A DNA stretch of 45,104 nt, from the IMG/VR virus record IMGVR_UViG_3300028025_003567, positions 1-45,104 of that record; one strand, given 5' to 3'. How positions within the stretch are numbered: the first letter of the stretch is position 1; the number at the start of each line of letters is the position of its first letter. Shown in pieces: positions 23,201-30,805 of this stretch. The position numbers were made by a program, and so were the translations under genes. The stretch is from a virus. Under the pieces are notes generated by a model. That model had not been told where the DNA came from and did not search any database. It saw nothing but the letters and a program-made list of their open reading frames with translations.

Positions 23201-25189
23201 GAAGTAAGACTCCGCAAGTTCTTCAAAGATTGGGTAAAGGGTAGACGGCTTCTTGCCCTGTTTGACTTCATCAATGGCTTCGTTGAACTGCTTAAGGTTG
23301 GCTCGCTGTGCTCCATCGTTAGGCGAGGTATCGTCCAACTCCATGTACGCATCTCTAAACTTTTCAAGAAGGGCAACTCGCTTTTCTTGCGGCATCTTCC
23401 AGAGGAAGCCGTCATGGTCTTCGGTTCCAAGCAGACCCTTGGTAACATGCTCTCTAAGAAGGGAGCCGTATCTGTCATTAAGGAGTGCATTGTGGAACAG
23501 TTCGCCAGAGATAGCGGACGGAGCCGCATGGTCTGCGTTGATAATAGTAAATACTCTTCCGTCCTTTCGTCTGGTAGTGTAGCCACCAAACTGCGGATTG
23601 CTAAGTTCCTTCTGGTACTCCTGCCAATCGGCATCACCAAGCAGGTCACGAATCTTATCAGTAGTAAGGATGAGGTGAGTACCGTTCTTTTGTAGTCTTT
23701 CAGTGGCGGCAATGCCAGCCATCACCTTATACATGGCCTCGTCTCCGTGCTGTTCCTTTACATTCTTAAGCAAAACTTCAACGCCTTCCTTCTTGGGAGC
23801 ATCAAATCCTTCTGCGACATAAGCGAAGTGCTTCATCACATTATCAATCTGCTTCTTGCTTCTGTTTCCATAGATACCGTAAACAGACCCAAGCATGTGC
23901 ATAGAGCCACCAAGGCCGATACCAGTACCGATGCCATGATACAAGCCCTCTTCACCACCAAGGGCATAACCAAATCCAGCACCATAAAGAGAGCCGTGGA
24001 AAGACGCTTGAGCCATTCGACCAAGATAATCGGTAAACCCACTGGAGAAGTTAGCCATCTTGCCAATCGTTCTAACGCCAGCATCAGAGGATTGATAGGC
24101 AAGGCGTTCAGCGATGCTAAGATAATGAGGAGTTCTTGCGTGAGCAATGGCTTCAGCCATGGTTCTAGCACCAACCTCGGTAACCTTTGCAGTAGCCCAA
24201 AGGCCAGCCGCAGGTGCAACATAAGGCATATGAAGAAGAGCAGTGCCAAATAACGCACCCTGTGCCGTTCTCAGAATCTGTTCCTTGGGGACAATCTTTC
24301 CGTTAGAAGTCGTAATATTCTCAATGCCAAAAAGGTTTTCAATCTTGTTACCGACATAGTTATAAACACCTTCACCGACTCCAGCGGTCTTAGCCGCACC
24401 CTTCTCAAGAGAGAGAGCCATCTTTTCGGCTTGGATTGAACCCTTAGCCATTGCGTTTCCTAGGTGTTCGCCTAACTCAATAGCCATAGCGGTCTTTCCA
24501 AGTGCTCTGGCAACAGCACCGCCAATCTTCATAGGAGGGAAAATAACGGTAGGGTCAAGGACCATGCTACCGCCAGCAACGCCAGCCTTATTGAAACCCT
24601 TCAACTTAACGCCACCGACATCAAACTCACGAGGGATAAATCTACCCTCTGCGGCAACCGTAGCCATTTCACGATTGAACTGTGAGAGTTTAAGGTAATC
24701 TTGATACTGCTCTTCTGGGGTTCCAGTAGTAAACAGTGCTCTATGAATAGGGCTTGCGGGGTCATACTTGATAACATCAAGCATGTTAAGGAAGTACTGA
24801 GTTCCAGTATAAGCCGCCTCAATGGTAGTGCCAGCCAGCGTATGAGGCTTGGCAATGTCTCCAGTCTTAACCATGTCCCAAGCACCACCAAGCATAGTAC
24901 CAGCGGCATGCCCAATTGCATCAGTAATCGTAGCAAAAGCACCCTGCTGGTTCTTCTTTCTCCACTCAAGGTACTTAGGGTAATTCTGTGGAGACGCAAC
25001 ATATCCTTGGCCTCCGTAGTTACCAATCATGTAAGCCTCACGCTCACCAATCTTATCATCTTCCTCTACTTGGTTAAGGGGAGCCTCGTTAGTCGTAGCA
25101 ACTGGCTTCTGAAGTGCATCAAGAAACTTAAAGTCATTCTGAATCCTCTCCGCATTGGTAGAGTCAGAAAAGTGTAATTGGTTAGCCAT
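14219..25189 (-). CDS. Giant polyvalent virion protein (3656 aa)
   Basis: One uninterrupted 3656-codon frame starts at the ATG at 25189, three bases after the previous stop. Recognisable pieces are glycine/alanine-rich hydrophobic stretches at about 200-440 that could insert in membranes, and a degenerate zincin-like SGELFH (561-566). A GNAT acetyltransferase-like region spans about 1262-1400 (AYQSLGLGNVLYAEG; then VINKD). An ADP-ribosyltransferase-like polyvalent domain spans about 1465-1565 (GEPMRMYASRK replaces the usual GEPLVVYHGT). Coiled-coil regions lie at about 850-900 and 1590-1660. The set fits a large polyvalent protein packaged in the capsid and ejected with the DNA. Arginines are mostly AGA. 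Confidence 0.85.
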   Translation of the reverse strand: MANQLHFSDSTNAERIQNDFKFLDALQKPVATTNEAPLNQVEEDDKIGEREAYMIGNYGGQGYVASPQNYPKYLEWRKKNQQGAFATITDAIGHAAGTMLGGAWDMVKTGDIAKPHTLAGTTIEAAYTGTQYFLNMLDVIKYDPASPIHRALFTTGTPEEQYQDYLKLSQFNREMATVAAEGRFIPREFDVGGVKLKGFNKAGVAGGSMVLDPTVIFPPMKIGGAVARALGKTAMAIELGEHLGNAMAKGSIQAEKMALSLEKGAAKTAGVGEGVYNYVGNKIENLFGIENITTSNGKIVPKEQILRTAQGALFGTALLHMPYVAPAAGLWATAKVTEVGARTMAEAIAHARTPHYLSIAERLAYQSSDAGVRTIGKMANFSSGFTDYLGRMAQASFHGSLYGAGFGYALGGEEGLYHGIGTGIGLGGSMHMLGSVYGIYGNRSKKQIDNVMKHFAYVAEGFDAPKKEGVEVLLKNVKEQHGDEAMYKVMAGIAATERLQKNGTHLILTTDKIRDLLGDADWQEYQKELSNPQFGGYTTRRKDGRVFTIINADHAAPSAISGELFHNALLNDRYGSLLREHVTKGLLGTEDHDGFLWKMPQEKRVALLEKFRDAYMELDDTSPNDGAQRANLKQFNEAIDEVKQGKKPSTLYPIFEELAESYFGKYIKDKPIDYLLRGDSPLNNFADIVWNSGLDTVHRLMKHDVEAAGGRIQFKAGNPEGFFLDSKGRRVIIPELDRVMKMVVDKMRKDTDTVRGFPARKSAELTGNEITFKELDHLYKDDGTGKMVRKTDAEYNAEQEGKFTSFFARHAKMDPANKGLRFTEIGGETEQSPAGAYMPANRRPNLKATKKLIAENTAEYEKNQRELEAAEKRKAKVLEKQQKKGTEFDEADLEYAAHESQFEGKKQFKISGYMTEAEKTLFTDVFGSTIANRVFALTRTIHSKGIDGNNIMQFVYSSDKRQKFNFDTKGRPTGEDNTRYEGTEKERHILPYEVVLKFERKRLTLLEKEQMDLEDTDVMYKVGNPQLMVNGIDYYAIDRRVNYMFNHMRPMDAARSVGSGYVKSVYASEAEMHFDIKRLLSNYSRGEVAMAGADFFGGGKIGRAKRDIINAAIGAHPPKDGFSESYMQDQGFHYPLHAQLRNAHMNEAFTPWTSLRLDRISGRINHLQGEGFFYDHDYAHAKAQGNYAPRQAMIPTSFTRRPLNGRIRLRYEEPVSAAWADKKSQGIITRKFDPSVSPTYAQKRGWGSSKPLQDNVDPLQLMLVRIENRTSNHSSGMGHGGDIISMDGYIHDLTSGMPEKVGEFNSQIMSLDRAIHDTYLKRYGLPKDILEMQRMAYINETGIEPAYQSLGLGNVLYAEGLEHLRRRGVEFLLSGVINKDAEPVAQRIKRFGQQNVFGNVGTYDKPSWEVVTQSDAADHIAKNGSMAILAKMVAPKGGFQPVQRHQRDHHGYQVSVSDSIHMEESAFKTPTGEPMRMYASRKIGDFHISHFSEASTVSRFNEHTVGYLSVRPEEILDITGHGNVPHDYLSRFDKKDLHNNGFRAIKFQHEGEVSVAFTDFQDFKQTGISLLDTISGNFAPRQKKKLTYQQQIDQEAKNIRIEMASINKNRASIQQRKDALMRKLQRAEREKRKGKPEEEQMKAQRQLRVSLEQLDEAEANATVMRSVFRDSSIDLVRAGRPSLAVIASLSNGEYARYKEYKELPADIEKRHIEMVDAVLMDHWVRRSALRKASASRKQAFEATEAFRDAKARQYEEELKKLEEELITSLSAYKMFDIADNLLGTVPSTERVEMRSRWERDSKGNPIPSTYEDITAEQGRAMGVTDIPEGRKSGRSVKENFTLLDAAYQTMTESAAGDGHRSPTQRLIMLTQALAKQFEIEGKATPEFKARLDQMRQQFTQTYELTNTNLRKSAAEILRHGLHSLRWSDELEFNKQDNLGRWTRSGDVIRSSLGTSGHYVQQYKPEQPDIGLNFKKLKLPESMKFEKTSVQVTGRKSGDKYVSDVGLADSIEALRKELIATVTKNDVGDGSESHTDVEAHLKEASPQQIADIAFSKKGWEGWDGIDEVRNGRNAKRIRDFARGEKKVQTYTNNAQILTHEGRPTVAILTEKGSDAPWQTEGGRTVFPSAEEGLRVVPFREIEVVEINGVKHYHWNKDTTLSGESKSKAYRNFDEMLLEYDGMKTIARLTYGYKKGEYTAHRANGWKIMDKKFPSLEEAKRAAIIDLNENNAADVVFQSLKRVSDEQAESILRLITHETEIEYENPNAQRIVKKKVPNPDYDPDKPSGLGQNLEMIDERRTIKAGDIMPEWKNLAVFKSGDMLLVTSDSKNALISSVARTKKGTKAKTSDVLKQAEEASGNFSSKAIGDVYKIIFDDSGNFTGIERVDRLTTVEALNKWVGTMSDPQTASFEAARSVADRLTKQFSEVIKPKFVEERKKIANVLINNPKLIKAKVEQQRQIQAEVIQKLKERNIKDFAQLEKAITELDGPLEQLSDRRDSHLLFLSRRGYLLRPEVAKRLIKDGVFANIDELKAHEQFMTDSRQVHNKLRIPDEYAPAEQGAISQGDMAALIEHALSEAKRASDETMLPLGKQEVLMDIQDKIKGETYQQLVKEIEDLELQLHAAQGGKVNQRSALAKVRIGKKRSIVKQMSEVEWETYKMELARDKKPAPETDVALSEYEAKVSMNVEPRQDFYTMPRFIPLEGESYLSPHKMHQRFKHAMADMIGLHKATIDESNPNRVNLNDYLHDDSVFDIADNEATRRDIIGDANLNVKQNSGGIMAWDKSPEGTDFKLKVNKFMADELAHRLSKANLEKKLALQEADPVKRDAMLEKLFAEAQGKYDIVHKINSDTLVDSYAKLPEPLRVQYEDFLRHHHEMLDATRTRIRAETAEYIREATVKQKELDLRLETSLKKFQEMGITSDPMRVFPADHKYQAIFPTLWSEFYPTRDEVRAGYQRTKATSESTGVRVKMENAEGGKRPIQWQSGEQSTYQFDQKYSERQGNIIGGQISVDSVLKNVSDGEAIEGQIRALRGLREIDLFDKALSYANRLQSEYKRTGQPVGIDAEDLKLVSLYFPDIINPDGPNHVPVKDTWRAEYENSLKTISPDSDVNLEVQKVNTLYNHWVKQAMNDQPKMYLAIARVSGEARLAELTRPENLVDGKMDWSKLKIEEADYILHTIPQIKTGIAKYTSVSELVSNPQYIGYMLSLFSNEAGEISSIFSGQDANMKTKTWLGLEGDFKSRNARGIVEQIDKTGDNIAIENKTQAHSDASMDSAEAWYTGIEQALTQQGRDKITATQQVLLELAKTESAVKIYKGRVEQFLNSRPDAKANLLALNDDLKLISANPEPVSTQLKYNDFGMPEIVNPDPSDAFFRTPNGKFVAFKHGDMFKLFFTGDDAGVKVPPSHVMTAPDLERIQIGIRFFADDLRSAQVLATSMAGQPVLPAKQLGSYSKNFFDVHGGSLPPQVIEALTAELVKIGQYSETTYIQTGNNKRQITIYPNTDVWDRLHNGDYEKVNGSWKLRDEVVEARQQLLDTSKALAEQKRPSVAQQLDTGSTKGVTSGPPPTVPHSDRVDAKTTWSVVKEGNIMVGDSPKPAFQDWTAVQNSEGFVILRQQAIDARNRWTSDFVVFSPNGIMISKEKSEQEAVSSIFKHSGR
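20495..20797 (-). other. Degenerate ART-like domain inside the giant protein
   Basis: Residues about 1465-1565 read SAFKTPTGEPMRMYASRK, then IGDFHISHF, a YLSVRPEEILDI strand, and NGFRAIKFQ followed by EVSVAFTDFQDF. The order and spacing match ADP-ribosyltransferase domains found in phage polyvalent proteins (GEP-x-x-x-YHGT, later YDGI and a VVF strand). The catalytic-site HGT is replaced by ASR, so activity is doubtful. Fold recognition is from memory. Confidence 0.5.
20990..21406 (-). other. GNAT acetyltransferase-like region inside the giant protein
   Basis: Residues about 1262-1400 include a beta-strand segment (VGEFNSQIMSLD), then INETGIEPAYQSLGLGNVLY, a GNAT motif A of the form P-x-Y-Q-x-x-GLG-x-x-LY, an amphipathic helix, and GVEFLLSGVINKDAEPVAQR. 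This is the acetyl-CoA-binding core pattern. Acetyltransferase domains are known in large polyvalent phage proteins. Target and activity are unknown. Confidence 0.55.
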
Positions 25190-25192
25190 TGA

Positions 25193-27238
25193 TTACTTAG
25201 TCTTAGTTGCGGCTTCGGAATCGGCAAGGATTTTCTCTTGTTCTGGAGTAAGAGTAGCACCGCCAGCCCTTGCTTTCATGAGTTCAACAGCCTTTGCACC
25301 GATACCTCTTGCGGCTGAATCAACAGAAGCCCAACCCTGCGAGCCGTCTGCTCTTCTAACGCCAGCCACTCGCATCTTAACTTCGGCTTGGTCAACCATG
25401 ATAGTCTTAAGTCTTTCAAGGGCCGCAATGTTTGCTTCCTTAGAGAACCAACTCAAGAATCTATCGGGATTCTGCGTGAGTTCGTTAAGTTTTTCTTGGT
25501 CTTCTTTCGTAACTACCCCAGGACCAACGAGTAACGCACGATTGACCGCCTGTGTGAGGGTGGCAATAACATTATACTGAAGTCTTGCGTTCATGTTAAG
25601 GCCCATCTTATCGAGGGGGCCAAAGTTTCTGTGAATATCAATGAGTGCATCGATGTTATCAGAGAAAGACTGAACTGGTGCAAGCGAGGCCCAGAGTTCT
25701 TCAACGGTCTTATCTGAAGGCTCTTGGGTTACAACGCCATCAACCATCAATTTACCGAACTGACCCTTGACAGTTCTGGCCTGTAGTTTGTTAGTAGCAA
25801 TGGTTTGAGCAAGCGTCTGCTCGTTTTCTGAAATAGCGGTATTTTTCTTCTGGGTAGCGTCATGCCACTTCGGTTCAGCCGCAGTGCCAATGTTAATCAT
25901 TGTAGTGTACTTTCCAGTAGGTCTTCCGTCAGTTCCAAACTCTGGGATGTTCTTAACGGTCTGAGGAACCACACCCATCATATACGCAGACTCTGGGATT
26001 GGGATAGTTAAACCTTGTGCCTTGAATCGAGCCGCCGCCTTCTGGTAACGCATGCTCGCAAGAGTGCTACCATCAGCAATTTCACGCTGAACGGTTTCAA
26101 ACAAACCAGCCTTCTCAAACGAGAGAGCAATGTCTCCAGCCGCTTTGTCTGCCTTGGCAACGGCTTGAGTGTGATGACCAAGCGTAGCCAGTTCGGTCTG
26201 ACCAGCCCTAACAAGACCTTCCTTAAAGAAGTCCTGTAGTGCATCAATTTGTCTATCGTTTAGTGAATTAGTTCTTCTTCCAGTCCAAGACCAGCCCTTC
26301 GCAAGAGGAACACCATTGTATTCCTGCGGAACTCCATTCGGGAAAGCCTTCTTAAACACACCACCAGTGCCACCTTTTTGAATTGCCTCAAACAGTTTGA
26401 GACCATTAGAACCTCTGTCTGCAAGACTCGGCTTTCCGTCTACGCCCTTCGGTCTTTCACCACCAGCATCAAACGCTTCTTCTGGGCTGATACCAAGAGA
26501 GTCTCTAAAGAATCGTCTAGACCTAGCAAGTTCAGCGTCAGTCTGGGTAATCTGTTCTGGGGTACTCGAAATTCCAAGCAATTCAGCAAGTTTGGCCCCA
26601 GTCAGTTTAGCCGCATATTCAAACTTATCCTTGTCAATGACTTCACCAGTGTTCTGGTCTACGCCCATCACATACTTTTCTTGGTCGGTAGCATCTCTGT
26701 CTCCAACCTTAAGATTCTTTACGCCAACGCCACGAGGAACTTCAACGCTTTCAGTGGGCTTGCCAATGTCAGCACTATTAACTTCATCAAGAAACGCTTT
26801 AAGTTTCTGTTCTGCGTCAAACTTAATCTTATCTTCAGCCGCCTTTTGAACAGTTGCCTGTGCCTGTGCACGGAGTCCCTGTGCCTGTGCCTGTTGCAGT
26901 TCAATCTTAGTTTCCTGCTCGGTTTGCTTCTGGATGGTCTCATGGGTCATTAGGAACTTCCCAATGTCCTGCGTAGATAGGTTGCTGATGCCACCACTGG
27001 ACTCAGACTTCTTTAAAAACTTATGGATGTAAGACGGAGCCGCATCACCCTTGACACCAAACTTTTCTTGAATCCCTTCAGCCGCACCAATCAACTGCTC
27101 ACGCTGTTGCTTCAATACTTCGTATTGCTTACGCTGTGCGTCACGCTCTGCACCAAAAGCCTCTGGACCCTCAAGAGACTGAGCCGCATTAGACTTCTGC
27201 CAACCAAGCAGATTTGGGTCAATGTATGACTCAGCCAT
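25193..27238 (-). CDS. Internal virion/ejection-type structural protein (681 aa)
   Basis: It starts at the ATG at 27238, overlapping the stop of the 282-aa gene (TAATG). Residues about 80-150 are a Gln/Ala-rich coiled coil (IELQQAQAQGLRAQAQ). The C-terminal part (about 530-650) is helical and ends with VRRADGSQGW. Its position among the other ejection proteins and before the 3656-aa gene matches the gp15/gp16 region of T7-like phages, where internal core proteins form the ejection channel. No enzymatic motif is visible. Arginines are largely AGA. Confidence 0.72.
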   Translation of the reverse strand: MAESYIDPNLLGWQKSNAAQSLEGPEAFGAERDAQRKQYEVLKQQREQLIGAAEGIQEKFGVKGDAAPSYIHKFLKKSESSGGISNLSTQDIGKFLMTHETIQKQTEQETKIELQQAQAQGLRAQAQATVQKAAEDKIKFDAEQKLKAFLDEVNSADIGKPTESVEVPRGVGVKNLKVGDRDATDQEKYVMGVDQNTGEVIDKDKFEYAAKLTGAKLAELLGISSTPEQITQTDAELARSRRFFRDSLGISPEEAFDAGGERPKGVDGKPSLADRGSNGLKLFEAIQKGGTGGVFKKAFPNGVPQEYNGVPLAKGWSWTGRRTNSLNDRQIDALQDFFKEGLVRAGQTELATLGHHTQAVAKADKAAGDIALSFEKAGLFETVQREIADGSTLASMRYQKAAARFKAQGLTIPIPESAYMMGVVPQTVKNIPEFGTDGRPTGKYTTMINIGTAAEPKWHDATQKKNTAISENEQTLAQTIATNKLQARTVKGQFGKLMVDGVVTQEPSDKTVEELWASLAPVQSFSDNIDALIDIHRNFGPLDKMGLNMNARLQYNVIATLTQAVNRALLVGPGVVTKEDQEKLNELTQNPDRFLSWFSKEANIAALERLKTIMVDQAEVKMRVAGVRRADGSQGWASVDSAARGIGAKAVELMKARAGGATLTPEQEKILADSEAATKTK

Positions 27239-28086
27239 TAGCCGAATCCTCCAGAGAATGCACTGATGCCATCATCAATCATGCCGCCAGCCTGTTTCCA
27301 CATGCCAGCCTTCCACTGCTGTTGAGCCAGTCTATTAGAAACATCAGCCTTGTAACGAGCCGCATCCTGCGAGAAACCACGCTCCGATTCGGGATTAAAG
27401 ATACCAGTATTATACTGACCAAGAGCCTTGCCAGCGTCACCATAAAGACCAGCAGAGTATCCCATCTGTTTCTGACCGCTAAGGGTAAGACCAGCAATAT
27501 TGTCAGCCGCACCAGCCTCGTTGTTGTAAACATTCTGGAGCATCTTCTGGCCCATCATCATTCTGTCCTGCGACATACCGTAGTTGCCAAGGACATTAGC
27601 ACCAACAGCCTGTCTTCCGCTAAGACCCTGCAAGCCAATCTGACGATTAGCATTCTGAGTAGCCATGAATCGGTCTCCAGCACTCAGTTGACCAGAAGCG
27701 TACTGCATGCCTTGATTGTACATCTGGCCCTGCGTGGCTTGCATAAGCGGAGTCATGTACGCATTGCGAGCGTTGCCCTGCAATCTCTGCATCATACCCA
27801 ACTGAGCACCGCCAAAATCTTCCTGCATTCCCATGCTCTGGTTCTTAGTCTGCTGGAGCATTCCAAGATAACCAGCATTTCCATTGCCTCCAAACAACTG
27901 ACCGCCTAGAGTAGACTCATTGAGTCCCTGCCATTGCGGTCTCCACTTAGATTCGGCATCAAGGTAGTTCTGTTGCCAGCCCTCCTGCATGTCGATGTTC
28001 TGATTTCCTACTTCTCCATAGGTCTTCGGAAGGGGCATATCCTTCGGTCTGGATGCAAATCCAGCAACTAGTGAACCTAGTCCCAT
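27238..28086 (-). CDS. Met/Gln/Gly-rich internal virion protein (282 aa)
   Basis: The product starts MGLGSLVAGFASRPKDMPL at the ATG at 28086. It is extremely rich in Gly, Gln, Met and Asn (for example MGMQEDFGGAQLGMMQRLQG), with long helical stretches. This composition recalls small T7 gp14- or P22-type ejection proteins that insert into the outer membrane. Its gene order, just before the two large ejection-type proteins, agrees. No sequence family can be claimed. Confidence 0.7.
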   Translation of the reverse strand: MGLGSLVAGFASRPKDMPLPKTYGEVGNQNIDMQEGWQQNYLDAESKWRPQWQGLNESTLGGQLFGGNGNAGYLGMLQQTKNQSMGMQEDFGGAQLGMMQRLQGNARNAYMTPLMQATQGQMYNQGMQYASGQLSAGDRFMATQNANRQIGLQGLSGRQAVGANVLGNYGMSQDRMMMGQKMLQNVYNNEAGAADNIAGLTLSGQKQMGYSAGLYGDAGKALGQYNTGIFNPESERGFSQDAARYKADVSNRLAQQQWKAGMWKQAGGMIDDGISAFSGGFG

Positions 28087-28106
28087 GTTAGTAAAAGAGT
28101 CTCATG

Positions 28107-28916
28107 TTAGAATTTGATAATGTAGTTTAGGGCCACATTTCTGGGGCGGGTTTCAGTGCCAACCTTTGCGGTATTGGTATCATGCATAGCATTACCAGAA
28201 AGAGGGGCAGAACCTAATCCATACCACTCAGAGTCGCACCAGTAATTGAGGTAGTCAGTGCCATAGCCGTTGTTGGCATAAGAACGACAATCAGAGTTGG
28301 GCGTAGTGTGCTTGTGTGCTTCAAGTTGCATGTCCTGCTTAGAAGCAAATACACGACCACTATCAACAGCCACAGCAGGAGTACCTTCAGTTCTGCCGTT
28401 AGACCAACCTCGGATGAACTCACCACGGAGGTCGGGAACCTTAAAGTCAGCCTTGCCAGTGCCACCAAAAGTAAGACCAATAAGGGTCCAAAGCGTTTCG
28501 TACTGAGTATTGGTTATGGCATTCAGAGACTGACCATCGCAAATAACCCAACCAACAGGAGGGCTGAGAGCAATGTAAGCAAGAACGCTACCGACAGGAG
28601 TAAGACTATCTCCATTAATGGGCTTTCCAGAGACACTGAGCGTATCAGTCGTAATAGAGTTTGCATCGAGGGTATTAGTTACAATGTCAGTTGCATTGAT
28701 AGTCTTAGTAAACTGGCCCTTAGTTTGCTGGAAAATGTCTCCACCCTTAGTAATGATGATTCTGTCGGTGTCGGCAGTAATCGAGTTAGTGTCCTGCTCA
28801 TCAATAGCCCCAGCCAAAAGTTGGGCATTATTGACATGTGCGTTAAGGTTTTCAGCCGTAACTTCAGATTTAACACCACTTGGTTCGTATGTCCAGCCGC
28901 TAGAAATTTGTGCCAT
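28107..28916 (-). CDS. Tail fibre protein with phage tail-collar domain (269 aa)
   Basis: Residues about 107-170 match the phage tail collar domain: PVGSVLAYIALSPPVGWVIC, DGQSL, then YETLWTLIGLTFGGTG and FKVPDLRGEFIRGW. The C-terminus (TRPRNVALNYIIKF) is the usual ending. The N-terminal 100 residues are a repetitive Thr/Asn/Ser-rich shaft (NSITADTD, DANSITTDTL). It is likely a short tail fibre or tip that contacts the host surface. It lies between the tail nozzle gene and the ejection-protein genes. Confidence 0.88.
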   Translation of the reverse strand: MAQISSGWTYEPSGVKSEVTAENLNAHVNNAQLLAGAIDEQDTNSITADTDRIIITKGGDIFQQTKGQFTKTINATDIVTNTLDANSITTDTLSVSGKPINGDSLTPVGSVLAYIALSPPVGWVICDGQSLNAITNTQYETLWTLIGLTFGGTGKADFKVPDLRGEFIRGWSNGRTEGTPAVAVDSGRVFASKQDMQLEAHKHTTPNSDCRSYANNGYGTDYLNYWCDSEWYGLGSAPLSGNAMHDTNTAKVGTETRPRNVALNYIIKF

Positions 28917-28918
28917 AA

Positions 28919-30799
28919 TTATTTTTCGCTTCTTAGGTCTCTACCTTCGGCTGTAGCCTCGGTAACGATGGAGTAAACACTTGGTCTTCCTTGAAGAGAA
29001 GTCAATTCATATTCAATAGCAGTTCCTTTTTTTCGAATCGGAAACGCTCTCGTAAGTTCCTCTCCATTAGAGGCCGTAGAGATATCAGCCAAGTATGTGG
29101 TGTCTGGGTTAATGGTGTTTGCGGTAACCTTAATTGCACCGTCTAGGCCATAATTAGCGTAGAATTCGCAGGAAACAAAGCGTTTCTGCTGAAGCGTACC
29201 AAAGTCCATTTGTCTGGTTTTGGCGTACATTTGAATATTGGAAAAGTCAAATTCGTACTCGTTAAGGTAAAAAGTTACCCACTGAGGCAGTTTCTTGGCT
29301 CCGCTGGTCTTACCAAACTGGTCAACATCTAGTTCTTCTGCAAGGAATAGACCATTCTTGTTGTCAAGGAAGAACAGTTTCTTTTGGCTACCAAATCTGG
29401 CTACCAAAATATTGTCAATGTGGAAGCCAATAGGGTAAGTATCTACGGACTCCCAACTCCTATTGTTAAGATTATAAACGAATACGCTAATTCTGCTTAC
29501 GCCATCAAGGACAATCGGAACAGACAGGTAGTATCTGCCAGCAAAGATTTGGCCTACCGCCTTGTAAGAGTTGTTTACATCAATAAGGTCAACATACTTC
29601 TGGATGTTCTTGGAAAGCGGGAAGGTATTGGCAATCAGTTGGACATCAATCTGAGGCTCCAGAGCAAATACACCAGAGCCAGACAGAAAGAACACGGAGC
29701 CAGAGACATTACCCATCGAACGCTTGGCTACGCAACCCATGTCGGTAGTCAGAGCCTTAATGGTAGTATCCTTGAGGACAATCTCTGGAGAGGTGGTATT
29801 GTCAGAAATGACGGCCTCGTAGATGCTGTTAGTCTTAAGGACTAGAACCTTGTTGCCGCTCCACGGATAAAAGCCAACAATCTCTTGGTCATCGCCAGTA
29901 TTGATTTGGAAGGCTTGAATGCTAAGGTCAAATTCCCAGTCTCCGTCATCGTTCGGAAGATAGTAAGAAACCGCAATCTCATCTCGGCTGTACTTAAGAT
30001 ACAGTCGGTTCTTGAAATAAATACCGTTTGAGGAAGGAGGGAAGTCGCAGTGCTGGGAGTTGCCATTGATGCTTCCATCAATTCTGCCCTGTCGGGTGAC
30101 AGCAACAGATGTGCCATTAAAGACAAGGGGAGGTCTACCTTTGCAGACAAGGATTGGGTGGCTTGCAAGATTATTAGAGTTAAAGTTGCTGGTAACTCTG
30201 AACTCATTGTTAGAGGTGACGGTCTTTACAATGAAAGTGCCACTCATCTCTGGGTGCTCAGACTCAAGAATTACCTCGTCTCCTACGACCAACTGGTGAC
30301 CTAGGTTAGTGGTAACCACAATATCATATGCACCGTTGCCCATGTTCACATGGGTAGAGTTTCCTTCCTTAAAGAACTCAGATTCACCCCGCAAAATATA
30401 GATATTATTGACTGCCTGTAGAACCTGCGTCTTTCCAGCAACAGCCTTTCTTCCAGTCGGGAACAGGTACTTAGAACTCAGCGGGGAGGCCGAATTCATG
30501 TTGTACAGGTACAGGCCGTCTTCAAGGACTAGCACCATTTCTTCAGTGCCATCCTTTCTTACTCTAACGCCAGACGCAATAATCTCAGCACCAGCCGTTG
30601 GAAGGACGATGCTCTTGATTGTGTCCGAAAAAAACTGCTTTAGTCCTTTTCTTGTTTCCAGTGACTGTAGTTCAAGACGAATGTTTCTGCCGTCTTGTAG
30701 CATACCCTCTTTAAGAGCCGTACCGTTGCTACGAGTATCGATAGACAGAAACTGAAAATCGCCTTGCTTTTTTCTGACACTGTTAGAAGAATCTGCCAT
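28919..30799 (-). CDS. Tail tubular/nozzle protein, gp12-like (626 aa)
   Basis: The protein has many short beta-strand repeats such as SIVLPTAGAEIIASGVRVRK and QAVNNIYILRGESEF. It opens with residues typical of tail tubular protein B relatives (QFLSIDTRSNGTALKEGM, then RNIRLELQSLETRKGLK). In T7-like phages this protein forms the nozzle under the adaptor ring, with beta-propeller and fibre-dock parts. It lies immediately before the tail-collar fibre gene, as expected. Function is assigned by composition, length and neighbours. Confidence 0.75.
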   Translation of the reverse strand: MADSSNSVRKKQGDFQFLSIDTRSNGTALKEGMLQDGRNIRLELQSLETRKGLKQFFSDTIKSIVLPTAGAEIIASGVRVRKDGTEEMVLVLEDGLYLYNMNSASPLSSKYLFPTGRKAVAGKTQVLQAVNNIYILRGESEFFKEGNSTHVNMGNGAYDIVVTTNLGHQLVVGDEVILESEHPEMSGTFIVKTVTSNNEFRVTSNFNSNNLASHPILVCKGRPPLVFNGTSVAVTRQGRIDGSINGNSQHCDFPPSSNGIYFKNRLYLKYSRDEIAVSYYLPNDDGDWEFDLSIQAFQINTGDDQEIVGFYPWSGNKVLVLKTNSIYEAVISDNTTSPEIVLKDTTIKALTTDMGCVAKRSMGNVSGSVFFLSGSGVFALEPQIDVQLIANTFPLSKNIQKYVDLIDVNNSYKAVGQIFAGRYYLSVPIVLDGVSRISVFVYNLNNRSWESVDTYPIGFHIDNILVARFGSQKKLFFLDNKNGLFLAEELDVDQFGKTSGAKKLPQWVTFYLNEYEFDFSNIQMYAKTRQMDFGTLQQKRFVSCEFYANYGLDGAIKVTANTINPDTTYLADISTASNGEELTRAFPIRKKGTAIEYELTSLQGRPSVYSIVTEATAEGRDLRSEK

Positions 30800-30805
30800 T
30801 TCATA

